This document shows, one piece after another, positions 24,922-35,280 of a stretch of DNA of 64,000 nucleotides (positions are counted from its first letter, which is position 1; the number at the start of each line of letters is the position of its first letter). The position numbers were made by a program, and so were the translations under genes. The stretch is from Fennellomyces sp. T-0311 (lineage: Eukaryota > Mucoromycota > Mucoromycetes > Mucorales > Lichtheimiaceae), in contig JALLLT010000040.1 of the NCBI GenBank assembly GCA_025266875.1, forward strand, positions 310,001-374,000. The letters are read 5' to 3'. The notes under the pieces are model-generated. The model did not search any database. It saw nothing but the letters and a program-made list of their open reading frames with translations, and had not been told where the DNA came from.

Positions 24922-27875
24922 ATGATTTATGCATTGGGTGCCATTGTCCCTCTGTTGATTTCGTTGACAGCTGGTTGCGGCATGTAAGCATTAATCTTCC
25001 AGAAAGAGGCTTGCTCACTGAATTACAAAAAAAAGTACGATTCACACTGAAGTTACGTATCGGTCACTAGAGTTATTTGAACCGTTGACCAAAGTGCAAT
25101 CGTCTTATAAATCAATTCTGGAACGATCGGACGGGTTTGTTCAAGCGGGTTCCTTTTTCCCGGACTGGTACAACCCAAAAAAATAATTGCCACCCCGTCC
25201 CGTATACTGATTTTGTGATTAAGGGGATATCAATGTTTGGGTTACAATCAACAGGCCGAGGACGGTAAGCATTGCTTCTAATTGTTGGCTATCATATCAG
25301 GAGTAATGGACTTTTCTATTGCAAAAAAGCACATTGGGCCCCTTTTATACGCACAGCAATTGACTATGTTAAGGAGAAGTATCCGAATGCCCGGTCCGGC
25401 GGTGATCCACATGCTGAGGTAACTTACAGTCGGTTGATCCAACACCATACGCATATAACGGTGAATTTATCACAGGGTCTAGTGGCATTTGTTTTTGCCA
25501 TCATGTCGCATGATGTGGCCGATGTTCGATGGCATAGTCTCCAGGGGTTAAAAGGCTACTTTATGGAAGCCATGGCGCAGATGGATTTCCACGGCGAGTT
25601 CAGCCAAGCGCATACAGCTGCGGATACCGGTGCTGAATTTACTTTGCAGCACTCGACTCGACTCAATTACATCAATGCAACGTGGCATGTCCCTGTGCGC
25701 GATATTGTCAATATTTATGCAAGACTATACCAAAATCAAAGCATCAGAGTGCCATCTCAAGATCACCTTATTTATTGCATGACCACTGCCTTCGCTGCTT
25801 CCAGGATAGATATTGAGTTTGGTCGCTTCATGTTTGGCTATTACGGAGCCAAGAGTCCTTTTCTGGTCAAGGAATTGGTGGATTATTACAAAGGAGGTAA
25901 CATTCATTCATGAAATATTAGAGATCAAGTATGAGAAACTCATACCAGATGCATTTAGGCTTGCAAGATATGTCTGCAAGTGTAGCTGAATGTCATGATG
26001 ACATTATTAATGCCTTTGAGGGTGGTCCGCACCAATTATTATGCGGGTCGTATTTTGATGATGGAAAGGGCATGTCCCATCTAAGAGACGATGCCGGAAC
26101 AGCACCACCTGATTTGGCCATCAGCGATCGAGTCCAAAAGATATTTGACGATCAACGTGGTGTACTTACCCTTTCATATACACCAAAAGTATCCCTACTT
26201 CTCAATGAAGTAGAAGAAATGCCGGTTGCATCGGTGCTGCGTCCAGACGTTCCGCCACAGACAATAAATTATCAATATCCAAGCGGAAACCTTTTCAAAA
26301 CCGATTGGTTCAAGAAACGCACGTGCACTGATCTTCAAGGAAGCGATGAGGCCAGCGAGAATGTACCTTCGGTGACCCTCTCTTTGCCTGAACCATCGGC
26401 TGCTATTGGACACGCCACGGCGACGGGCGATCTGGATAAGGATGGAGAATTGGAGCTTGCTATATCTGCGCCGTATCATGGAGAATCAACGCAAAACCTC
26501 ATGTCAGGCGCCGTGTTTGTTCTCAATGGTACAAGAGCGTTGCTCTCACGCCAATCAACGGTGATTGATGACATTCGGGACGCTTCTCAGGTGGTCCTCA
26601 TGGGAACGGATCCACGTGGTCGGTTTGGGTGGTCGATAGCGACGTTGGATTTGAATGGCGATGGTATCGATGATCTCGCCGTCAGTGCGCCGTTTGCTCA
26701 TGATAATCAGGGCTACATTGATGTATTCTATGGTCGGCAGGATCAAGGAATAGCTTCAAAGCCTGATTTAAGGATCCAAGTGCCTGGTACCGAAGGGTTT
26801 GGATTCGTTATCGCTGGTCTTGATATCAATGCTGATGGGCACAGGGATCTTGTGGCTGGATGTCCTTACTGTGCTGTTGCTGGGAAAGACCAGGTAGAGA
26901 AAGAGTTCGCACTTACTATGTAACCTCACCTCTTTTTTTATATATAGGCGGGTGCTGTCTACATTTTTCTCAGCAATCGAGCTCACACGGGTGTACCTGA
27001 TATTACAATTCAGAGCGCAATCCCAGCCCCTTACGAACATTTTGGTAGTGCACTAGAATACTCTTCTACATTGGGTGGTAGGTTGTTAGTAGGTGCACCG
27101 GGTCACAGTGTCAGTCGCGTTCAGGGCGTGGGTCGAGTGTATGCTTTCCGGGTCCAACCAGCGGTAACACTTGCTTGGACCATGACGGGCTCTTCCGAAT
27201 TCCAACACTTTGGGAGTGTGATTCTGCTGGACAAATATAAACGCTTGTTGGTCATTTCAAGTCCATCCGAGGTTCGACTTTTACTTTTTGCTGTTAATTT
27301 ATTAAGCAATCGTTTAGGAGACACGAAAGGGAGTCGAACGTCGTTGGCAAGCAGGTGTTGTACGGGTTTACGACTGGATTCAGTTACAGAATGAATCATA
27401 CAATGTGGATTTGAAACGTGGTCTGCTACGTCAAATGGATGGACAAGAAGCAGCAGGCCATCTAGGCACCTCACTTGCATTTTTTGATCAAGGGCTTTGG
27501 ATAGGTGAACCAATGGCAAACGGAGGTAAAAACAAAAGGTAGATGAACTGCACTTACTAGTGCTTAAACAAAGCGATGTAGAGCGTGGTCGAGTACACCG
27601 CTGGTCCTTCAGTGAGAACGCAGTAACATGCATGAAAAACGCCAATTCGCTGGTAAGTTTCAAGCAGCGCAGGTTTGCGATAGAAACCCTCATAACCAAG
27701 CGTACAGGGACGCTTTGGATCAAATATTCAACCCCTGGACGGTGGGATATTGGGCATCACTTCGCAGCACTACAGCAAAGGAGCCAGGTAACGTCTTTAA
27801 TCAAAAAGAGAAACGCTTTATAACTGGTGGAAACATAGATTTGCAGGAGCGGTTCACCTGATTCAAAAAGTCTAA
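24922..27875 (+). CDS. Glycosylphosphatidylinositol-specific phospholipase D (GPI-PLD)
   Basis: Secreted enzyme (EC 3.1.4.50) that cleaves GPI anchors, releasing phosphatidic acid and the anchored protein. 799 residues in 11 exons: 24922-24983, 25036-25167, 25224-25264, 25330-25418, 25476-25896, 25959-26893, 26948-27271, 27318-27525, 27582-27652, 27708-27787 and 27839-27875. Phases close exactly. A signal peptide ends before CGITIHTEVTYRSLELF. The N-terminal zinc-dependent PLC/D-like domain has AHWAPF, MSHDVADVRWHSL, MDFHGEFSQAHTAADTG and the KSPFLVKE segment, all matching the animal GPLD1 pattern. The C-terminal half is a beta-propeller with FG-GAP/Ca-binding loops (DLDKDGELELAISAP, DLNGDGIDDLAVSAP, DINADGHRDL) and ends GAVHLIQKV. 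Human GPLD1 is 840 residues. The stop lies 10 bp from the convergent neighbour's stop. Confidence 0.93.
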
Positions 27876-27885
27876 ATAATAAAAA

Positions 27886-28251
27886 TCAAACAGAGGCGTC
27901 GTCTTCGTCAGGCGACAAGTTGAGGGGAGATCGATCCTCAAAGTCATTCTGTTCATTGTAATCGTAGTGAGTTGAATAATCAGGAAGACTCATTCCAGAC
28001 GTAGGTTCGTCGATGGGTTGAATGACAGAGTCGTTCCGCACTGGAGACGATGAAGCTGGAACTTGAGCAGCGTTGGTTGCATCGATGGTGGGGGTGTCAG
28101 TGGTGTACGGGCCGGTGACAAGAGACATTTCTGTTTCCTGCGCATACCGTTCTTCGTCGTAGGCAAGCTGGTTGAGTTCTTCTTGAAGTGTCTTTTTTTT
28201 AATATACCATGGCTTTGGAATGGCCTTGGGTGCAAGTGTAGGAAGAAGCAT
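27886..28251 (-). CDS. Small acidic hypothetical protein (121 residues)
   Basis: Single-exon frame from ATG 28249-28251 to TGA 27886-27888. The basic/hydrophobic start (APKAIPKPWYIKKKTL) is followed by a Glu-rich helix and a long disordered Ser/Thr/Asp tail ending in DEDDASV. No domain is recognised. It shares a gap of only 69 bp between start codons with the divergent HP1-like gene and ends 10 bp from the phospholipase D stop, so most of its transcript must overlap its neighbours. Composition is consistent with a real protein; it could still be a chance ORF antisense to UTRs. Confidence 0.5.
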   Translation of the reverse strand: MLLPTLAPKAIPKPWYIKKKTLQEELNQLAYDEERYAQETEMSLVTGPYTTDTPTIDATNAAQVPASSSPVRNDSVIQPIDEPTSGMSLPDYSTHYDYNEQNDFEDRSPLNLSPDEDDASV

Positions 28252-28320
28252 TATCGCCGACCTAAAAATTCCACCTTTCTCTTTTTCAAGCGCGACACAC
28301 ACATACTTTTCATTCTGCAA

Positions 28321-29194
28321 ATGCGTAGCAAGAAGCAAGCTGTTCAGAAAGAGGAAGAGGAGGAAGACGAAGTTTATGAAGTCGAGCGACTGGTAGATCA
28401 TCGTGTTGTCAGAAAATCGGGTGGAGTACGTACACACACATGAACGCGTGAAAGAAAAATAATAGCTGACACACGCCAACGCAGAAAAAGATCATGTACT
28501 TGATCAAATGGAAGAACTACGATGACGACAGTAACACATGGGAAAACGAAGGCAACATGTATGCCATGAATGGGGTGCTGTTGTTGTTGTTATTGGCAAC
28601 ATACTGACGCGTTTGTGTAGTTACTCTCAAGGAGTAATTAATGAATACTGGGAGCGCATTGGGAAGCCAAGGGAAGAAGGGTCAAGGAAGACTTTCAAAC
28701 GCAAACGACCAGCGGCACAAAAGAGTGCCTCCATCACAACACCAAACACCCGTGCACGAACGCGATCCACGGGTTCCGAAAGCAGCTCTCCAAGTCCAAC
28801 TGATAGCGACAGCGATGATCTTCCAGACACATCAAAAGAAGCACCCATCCTTTCACATGAGCTTTCAACCAACCCGCCTGAAGGATTAACATGGTCGGAA
28901 GCTACCAAGGTAGCACAGGTCTATGTCGATTCTACGGGTGGTCTTATTGCGCGCGTCGTATGGTAAGGAGGTGGTTTGGGGGTAAAAAAGCTGTTTAAAC
29001 TAAAAGCACATTGTATTCCAGGTCGAGCACGGAGGAAAGTTATATTGCCACAAGCTTGTTACGGAATGTCAAGCCATCTATTGTAAGTCTGTTTTGTTTC
29101 GGTTGAGGAACGGTTCCTGACTATCTTTGGTTCGCAGTTGTTCCAATTCTATGAAAGCAATTTGAAGTTTGAACCCATCACGGAGGAAAAGTAG
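28321..29194 (+). CDS. HP1-like heterochromatin protein with chromo and chromoshadow domains
   Basis: Chromatin reader that binds H3K9-methylated nucleosomes through the chromodomain and dimerises through the chromoshadow domain. 212 residues in five exons: 28321-28425, 28485-28558, 28621-28962, 29022-29082 and 29138-29194. An acidic N-terminal tail precedes the chromodomain (YEVERLVDHRVV ... MYLIKWKNYDDDSNTWE, about residues 14-60; aromatic cage Y, W and the later F/Y-type position present). The linker is basic then Ser-rich (KRKRPAAQKS). The C-terminal 65 residues form the chromoshadow domain (GLTWSEATKVAQVYVDSTGG ... LLRNVKPSILFQFYESNLKF). The Rad21 gene starts 267 bp downstream on the same strand. 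Confidence 0.93.
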
Positions 29195-29461
29195 CTGTTG
29201 GATGACACTGCAATGAGATGGATTTGAGACATAATAAATGAGCTTCTGTGCGCTATCTTGCTTATTGAGTCCATACAGACCGGTTACTGGAGAGTTGCAT
29301 CATGATGCCAATAGTCACGAGTGCATTGAGCTACACGACCGCTTCAAACGCGACATGAAATTAACGTGACTTGAACGCGAAGGTAAAAAAGTGCTTGACC
29401 TGCCGGATATAAAAAAACTGCGCATCGCGTTTCTTTTTTAAATACCTTTTTCTAGTCAAAC

Positions 29462-31376
29462 ATGACAGAACTTCTCATTGGAGGAAGTGGTCCTCTGGCA
29501 CGCGTTTGGCTTGCTTCGCATTGGGAACGAAAAGTTTCAAAATCCCAATTCTTGCAAACCAATTTGGAGAAAACGATCGGTAACTGAACTAAAAAGAGGA
29601 GGGACTCTGCCGTAACAATTGACTAATCCAATGTTGTCTATTCAGATGCCATAACAACCGATGATCACGAACCATTGACGTTGCGCATGTCAGGACAACT
29701 GTTGCTAGGTGTCGCTCGCATTTATTCGCGCAAAACTCGATACTTGTTGGAAGATTGCAACGAAGCACTGGTCAAGATCAAGTTGGTATGCAACAAGCTT
29801 TGCCATCTCATCTCTATTATGCATCTAACTATTTTTTGTTTTGCTAGTCGTTTAAAAAAGGCAACGTGAACATGCCAGATATTCAGCACACCGTAGCTAG
29901 CATCAAAAGCATCACTTTACCTGAAAGGTTGACCGAATTTGACATTCTGCTACCCGACGAGCCCCTTCTCGATATGTACGTCTTTTTTAACACTCACATG
30001 GCCGCCCTAGATACTTACATAATGGAATAGAGATATGGATACCATTGATGCAGTCCTCGACAGTTCATCTCAAATCGCCTCATCACAAGATATCACGCTC
30101 AGCGACATTGGAGATCTCTCGTTCGGAAACGACTGGGACATCAATCCAACCGCCGAAACCGAACGGGCACGTACGGACGCCGAGAACGTAAACGAATTGG
30201 ACGTCGGAATGAGCAGTGTCGAACAAGGTCGTCGTGACAATGAAATGGAATTGGGTCGCGAAGGATCGTTTATCGATGATATCAACTCGCCTCTCAGCAA
30301 AATGAACATTGACGGGGCACAGCAACAAGATGACAATTATCTCGACTTTGATGACTTTGACTTTGGAGATGATTATGCAGATATGGCACCACCACAACCA
30401 CCGGCTGCTGAAGAGTTCCATCGCGCAGATGACTCTCAAATCATGTCTGGTAGCTCGCTTATGCATTCCGGTAAAATAGCCATTCCCTTTGTTTTTGTTG
30501 AAGGCCATGTATCTGATATTTGTTGCACAGGCTTGATCGCTGATGATGACGATGATCAACTCATGTTCGAAACACAGCCATTGGATGAAGTGTCTGAGCC
30601 TGTTGCACCTCGTCGTCGCCGTCGCCGTTTGGTCGTTGATCGAGTGACTGAAATCCCACATGACCAACTACGTGCCCAAGTTAGTGACACATCTTCACTT
30701 GTCAACCGCGTAAGCACCTTTTGCCAAAAGGAATAGTCAGGAGAGATAAACTGATCCCAAAAAATATAGGATGCCAATGCATTACCGCGAAGCCGCAAGA
30801 CGCAAGCCAAGGTGGATTGGAAGAAGCCAATTGCGTGCGACAACAGCACCAAGCTTGGCGCTTTGTTCGCGCGATTAAATGCCAGGAAAGATACAGCGGG
30901 CGAAACTGAGGTGGATATGAACGAAACTCGGGAAGATGCCGAGGAACCCGTTGCACAGGTTGAACAGCAGGCACAGTATGATGACTATGGAATGGATTAT
31001 GATGACTTTGACGTAAGTTTGGAAAGATGTGGAATTAGGATATGGACACATCCTCACAAGACAGCAACAATAGTTTGGTGATACTCCGGCGCCTGTGACA
31101 GACGAACCAGCAGAAGCTGCGGGAGATATGGACAACACTAGTCAATTCACGCAAAACACTCAGTCCACGATCGGGCGCAGCACTCGCGAAGTCTTGGACA
31201 CCATCCAGAGTCGATTAGAGGTTCAAGAGACAGTGAGCTTTGGCGAGTTGGCTCCACACAATGCTACAAAGTCGGAGGCTGCGCGACGATTCTACGATGT
31301 ATTGCTTCTCACAACCAAGGATATGCTCAAAGTACAGCAAAACCAGGCGTTTGGTGAGATTCAAATCCGGGCATAA
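29462..31376 (+). CDS. Cohesin alpha-kleisin subunit Rad21/Scc1
   Basis: Closes the Smc1-Smc3 cohesin ring in sister-chromatid cohesion; nuclear; cleaved by separase. 516 residues in seven exons: 29462-29579, 29646-29785, 29848-29975, 30031-30470, 30531-30709, 30770-31012 and 31074-31376. The N-terminal kleisin domain is unmistakable ([42 protein letters not shown], about residues 10-75). The middle is acidic and disordered with an RRRRRR run near residue 270. The C-terminal winged helix that binds Smc1 is present ([27 protein letters not shown]). Separase sites of the ExxR type occur but cannot be assigned. The intron 30471-30530 is 60 nt and stop-free in frame, so its retention would add 20 residues. 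Shorter than animal Rad21 (about 630), similar to yeast Scc1 (566). Confidence 0.95.
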
Positions 31377-31501
31377 ATGCTCGCCATTGTATTTAGCATT
31401 GCTATGCGCTATATACTGCTAGCCTATTTGTCGTTCATGATATGCACTGTAAATCGCCGCCGATTAGCTTAACAACGCCATCATTTATATATATTTTCAT
31501 G

Positions 31502-31846
31502 TCATTTTTTTTCTTTACCTTCTTGGTCCTTTTCGATAAAGTCGATGTAGTCCTTGTTGTCGAATGTGCTCACTTGGTCATTCGGGAGACACACAATCAA
31601 CGCCCGCAGGCCCGTCTTGATCTCGTAGGTAACTTCGCCTCCGATGGATTCCACATCAGCTCTGCATTGCTTAACAACTTTGTCGGTCGCCGGCGCTTTA
31701 AGAGCCATAATGTAGGTGGTGCAATCGCCTGCGAAAGGACATTAGTAATGCTTGCTAGGTTTGGAGGTTGATCAGCGAGGCTCACCGGCAGCCACGATGA
31801 GGGCCAATGCCGAGATAATGAGTAACAGTGCTGACTTGAAGTACAT
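31502..31846 (-). CDS. Small secreted protein resembling I9-type protease inhibitors
   Basis: 95 residues in two exons, 31786-31846 and 31502-31728. The first exon encodes a clean signal peptide (FKSALLLIISALALIVAA). The mature part begins GDCTTYIMALKAP and has the beta-alpha-beta pattern of subtilisin propeptides and fungal proteinase-B inhibitors (TDKVVKQCRADVESIGGEV, then a hydrophobic strand ALIVCLP and a Lys/Glu-rich tail). Unlike subtilisin propeptides it is not followed by a protease. Function as an inhibitor or folding helper of serine proteases is inferred from fold-level similarity only. Three cysteines in the mature part are unusual for cytosolic inhibitors and fit secretion. It is divergent from the SRPBCC gene, with 143 bp between starts. 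Confidence 0.65.
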
Positions 31847-31989
31847 GTTGGAAGGAAAAAGAAAAAAGTGTGAAACGTAAATGTCACGAGGGATTTGAGC
31901 TTTAATGCAGATACGTAAATTAGGCTGGGCCGGCCACTTGGCAGCACCAACTCTCTTCCCCCTCCTCTTTACTCGCATATAATATTTCC

Positions 31990-32616
31990 ATGACAACACT
32001 TTTGACAGGCGTATGCACACTACTGATTCTAATACCCGCGGTGCCCATACTGACGTACGTTATCGGGCTCTTGTTACCGGCGAGCCATATTGTTTCCCGC
32101 ACACGACCGTTCCGAGCCAGCCAAGCGGACCTTTGGACCGTCCTCACCAACATATCCGACCACACCCAGTGGCGGCCTCGACTGACACAAGTCAATATCC
32201 TTGAACAGAACGACGACAGAATCGTTTTCGAAGAACATACGCGGAAACGTAAAATCGTCGTCATTCATGTCGAACAAGTGCCATTCTCGAAATTACTGCG
32301 CATACTCCAGGAGATTCCGACTTTTTCAGGCTCATGGACTTTTGAGTTGCTGCCCTTGGACGACGGCGGAACCAGTCTCAAAATCACACAACAAGGCTTG
32401 ATCAAGAAGCCCATGCTGCGCGTTATCCATATGCTTGTCTTGGGGCTGCATCGCCGGATCGACTTGTTTTTGAACGATCTGGATACAAAATTAAAGTCAT
32501 CAACACCTGTTGTCGATCAGCGGACTCCTCCAACCCTTGGGGCGTCCACGTTACAGCCAAAGGAGAAGAATAATAAGGATTGGGACATGATCAGTGAAGT
32601 GTATGAAAAGAAATAA
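31990..32616 (+). CDS. SRPBCC/START-like lipid-binding-fold protein with N-terminal membrane anchor
   Basis: Single exon, 208 residues, from ATG at 31990. Residues 1-30 are strongly hydrophobic (LLTGVCTLLILIPAVPILTYVIGLLL) and probably anchor the protein. They are followed by SRPBCC-type landmarks: RPFRASQADLWTVLTNISDHTQWRP, then antiparallel strands and a closing helix (VIHMLVLGLHRRIDLFLNDL). The last 40 residues are disordered. The ligand is unknown. Its TAA (32614-32616) is one base away from the TAA of the convergent methyltransferase gene. Confidence 0.75.
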   Translation: MTTLLTGVCTLLILIPAVPILTYVIGLLLPASHIVSRTRPFRASQADLWTVLTNISDHTQWRPRLTQVNILEQNDDRIVFEEHTRKRKIVVIHVEQVPFSKLLRILQEIPTFSGSWTFELLPLDDGGTSLKITQQGLIKKPMLRVIHMLVLGLHRRIDLFLNDLDTKLKSSTPVVDQRTPPTLGASTLQPKEKNNKDWDMISEVYEKK

Positions 32617-32617
32617 A

Positions 32618-33976
32618 TTATGCTTGTTTCTTTTTGAACCGTGCTACAAAGAACCCGCTCGTTCGACTCACAAGGGGATCGAATCGCACGCACAGCTGGT
32701 TGATGGATGCTTGCGTCCTGTTGGGGATCCCCGTCACCTGTTTGATCTTGGCTAATGGGATGTCTAAACTGTCCACAGGCTCCAGTTTGGCTTCAGGATG
32801 ATTGCTCAGGAACCAGGCTACGTTGCCTTCGTTCTGATCCACTGTCAACGAGCATGTACTGTACACCATCACGCCCTCTTCCTTCAGCATTTGCCATCCT
32901 TGCTTCATCAATTGGCGCTAAGACAAAACGAGTTAGTCAGAGCATCGTGGCAAATGGTTGTCCATTACTTGAAGCTCGCAAATGGTCGACAACCGATCCG
33001 GGTTCATAAAGTTCTTTTCAAAGGCATCCCATCCCCATTTCTCATACTAAATCAGATTAGCATCAGATCACTAAAAATGGCCTAATAAGGGTTCAGTGTT
33101 ACCTTGAGAATATGGCTGATAGATCCATCGTGCGTGCATTCGGCATCCACCAACACCTGAAACACGTCATCTCAGCATTCTGTTCTTATAAAGTGATCAG
33201 GTTACCTTATCGTAGAGATGCGGTGAATCCTGGCTATCGAATCGGAGGAATTTGGATGCCCAAAACGGTTTTGACCCCATCGTTTTTTGTCGTTTGCTCA
33301 CGGGCTCCTGCTCCACGATCACTCGACCTCCCACGCGAGCCGGTGGCGGGATGGCGAACGTGGTACCATCTGATTCAAACAACCGAACCCTATTTCCAAC
33401 ACTATACTTTTTCACAAGTGACCGACACGTTGCCAAGCGATGACTTGCAATATCCACTCCCGTCACCGTCCCAACGCCGTCGTTACCAAGGAGATTGGCA
33501 ATCATGCATAATTTCGCACCAGGCGCACAGCACAAGTCTAATACTTGATCATCCTTTTCCAACTCTAGTGCTTCTACCGCCATGGCCGAACTCAAGTCGA
33601 TCCCAAAAACAGTATGATTCTTATACCTATATCGCCCCTATTAGCTTGGAAAAACCAACACGGTTTTCTTGAAACATACGTACGCTTCGATATCCACCAG
33701 CCGCTGTTTGGCCTGAAGAAAACCAAATATACCATCCTTGACTTGCCAAACTTGCTTTGTATCGAGTTGCGTTTTCAAATTATCGAGCGTCGGCAAGTTG
33801 ATCAAATGAGTGTTTAGCCGTATGTAACGTGGTAGATCGATCACAGTGTAGATCTGAGGATCGATGCCATTGTCATCGAGAAACTTTTGGAACGAACAAG
33901 GAAGGTTTTTGAGATCAAATGCTACCGGGACGTCATCGTTGCGTTCTTGTTCTTCCTCTGGATCAATCGGCGGCAT
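32618..33976 (-). CDS. NOP2/Sun-family RNA (cytosine-5) methyltransferase
   Basis: SAM-dependent m5C RNA methyltransferase, 380 residues in five exons: 33680-33976, 33206-33619, 33103-33156, 32969-33046 and 32618-32917. The N-terminal 100 residues resemble the RNA-binding part (YIRLNTHLINL). The Rossmann core begins VFGIDLSSAMAVEAL, and SAM motif I is DLCCAPGAKL, then VTGVDIA. Motif IV is VLVDAECTHDGS, with Cys where most family members have PCSG. Motif VI is VYSTCSLTVDQNEGNV, carrying the catalytic Cys. The C-terminus ends RTSGFFVARFKKKQA. The ECTHDGS version of motif IV marks a subfamily apart from Nop2, Trm4 and Rcm1. The substrate (tRNA or rRNA) cannot be decided. Confidence 0.88.
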
Positions 33977-34406
33977 GCCGCTTTTTTTTTTTTAAAAAAA
34001 AAAAATGAAGGTTGGAATAAGCTTTTTAAGCTGCCAAAGAAATTTTATTAATGCGCAAGGGATATCAATGCTGGACGGATTTATGTATAGTGGATTAATA
34101 GTACTCGCAGGAATGCTCTCTCCAATGACGAGCAGTTTCTAAGTCAAAATAAGTCAGTTTATACGTAGACAGCTTTGCATGGATATACACTTTACTTGAA
34201 TTCTTTGGTTGGTCTCACTCTGTCAGGATATGGTAGCGCTGGCCCACTGCTCATATCGGATATGTCACTATTAGTGTGTACAGACATATATCTAGTAAAT
34301 ATACAGCTAACGAACCTTTTTTTTTTTTCAAATACGCTCAACCTGATTTCCCTCATTGACACTTAGTGAGTTACGGTCATTCTCTACGCAAGCTCATGTG
34401 TACATA
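33977..34406. other. Intergenic region with poly(A/T) tract
   Basis: Just upstream of the methyltransferase start is a run of T followed by A (33982-34004), a promoter-like nucleosome-excluding tract. The rest holds no gene. Confidence 0.4.
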
Positions 34407-35280
34407 CTATAGTGAGTATACTGTTTGTACCACTATACCACTAAACTCGAATCTTCTACCAGAAGGTGAATTAAACATGTGCTGAAGGCCAGCCAGATTT
34501 ATAAAGCGGTTGTCGTGGCGCTTCTGAATATGTCGTAAGAGGTCATATCTGTGAATTCTTGGAGTGAAACAATCTGCGTAGGGACAGTAGTATCGGCTCT
34601 GCTGCGTAGTTGAAAAAGTATAAATTTTATTTAGAAGACTTTTCGACCTGCTCCAATAGGTATATGGTCGCTTCCTTGCGGTACAAATGTATAGATATAA
34701 AAGGGTATCTGGTGCCTCGTCTGAAAAAACCTCTTACGGGGAAAAGCACAGGCCGATGTCGAAGCGTTGTGAAAAGTTATAGAAATAGAGAGAAGAAAAA
34801 CAGTCCTTGGCTCTGCTGCGTATCTAAAAGCAACCCTGATTAACGTGGGTATTGTAGCCTTATATATATACATTACTTTTTCGGTTGTTTCCGACAATGG
34901 GCTCGGCGCTTCATATGGTCAGCTAATACATATTCTGTATGAGATCAAATGTAATAGTAATCACCAGTCAAGTTGATGCTAGACACTCTATGAGGAAGTG
35001 AATGTGCGACGAGTGTGCTATGTTAACCAGTAGATATGGCCGTTGCTTGTTGAGTATAAGGCTCTTTGGATCGTATATCAGTGTTCGATAAAGTTGTAAA
35101 AACCGTAATAGATCTATCCCAGCGCTCTTCAGTCTGAATCGAGGTGTTTATAGCTACTTTATTGATACGCTGCTTTGATTTCAGAAATCTTCGAGTAAAA
35201 AGGATCGTGTTCAAGGTAAGAAAGAATTTAATGGAAGTGAGGAAAGAAAAGTTTTTCTGTGAACACAAGATGGCTGGCAA
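34407..35280 (-). pseudogene. Decayed second copy of the local C2H2 zinc-finger gene
   Basis: The 3' exon (34407 to about 34596) encodes a finger almost parallel to that of the intact copy at 37.2-37.8 kb: QSRYYCPYADC, then RHIQKRH (C-x4-C-x12-H-x4-H), and a tail PSGRRFEFSGI matching PSGIRIEFNGT of the intact copy. An N-terminal exon remnant (35023-35230) keeps a TxxQTE segment (NTSIQTEERW) but has no ATG at the position matching the intact start. A third degenerate partial unit lies between them (34640-34860). The copy is therefore probably dead or only transcribed. Confidence 0.5.

Noticed and set aside
25931..26923. Treating the FG-GAP part as a separate integrin-alpha-like gene
   Set aside because: It splices in phase to the upstream catalytic domain and to downstream exons, giving one phospholipase D.
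33112..33672. 186-codon plus-strand frame opposite the methyltransferase
   Set aside because: Antisense to confirmed exons and introns of the NOP2/Sun gene.
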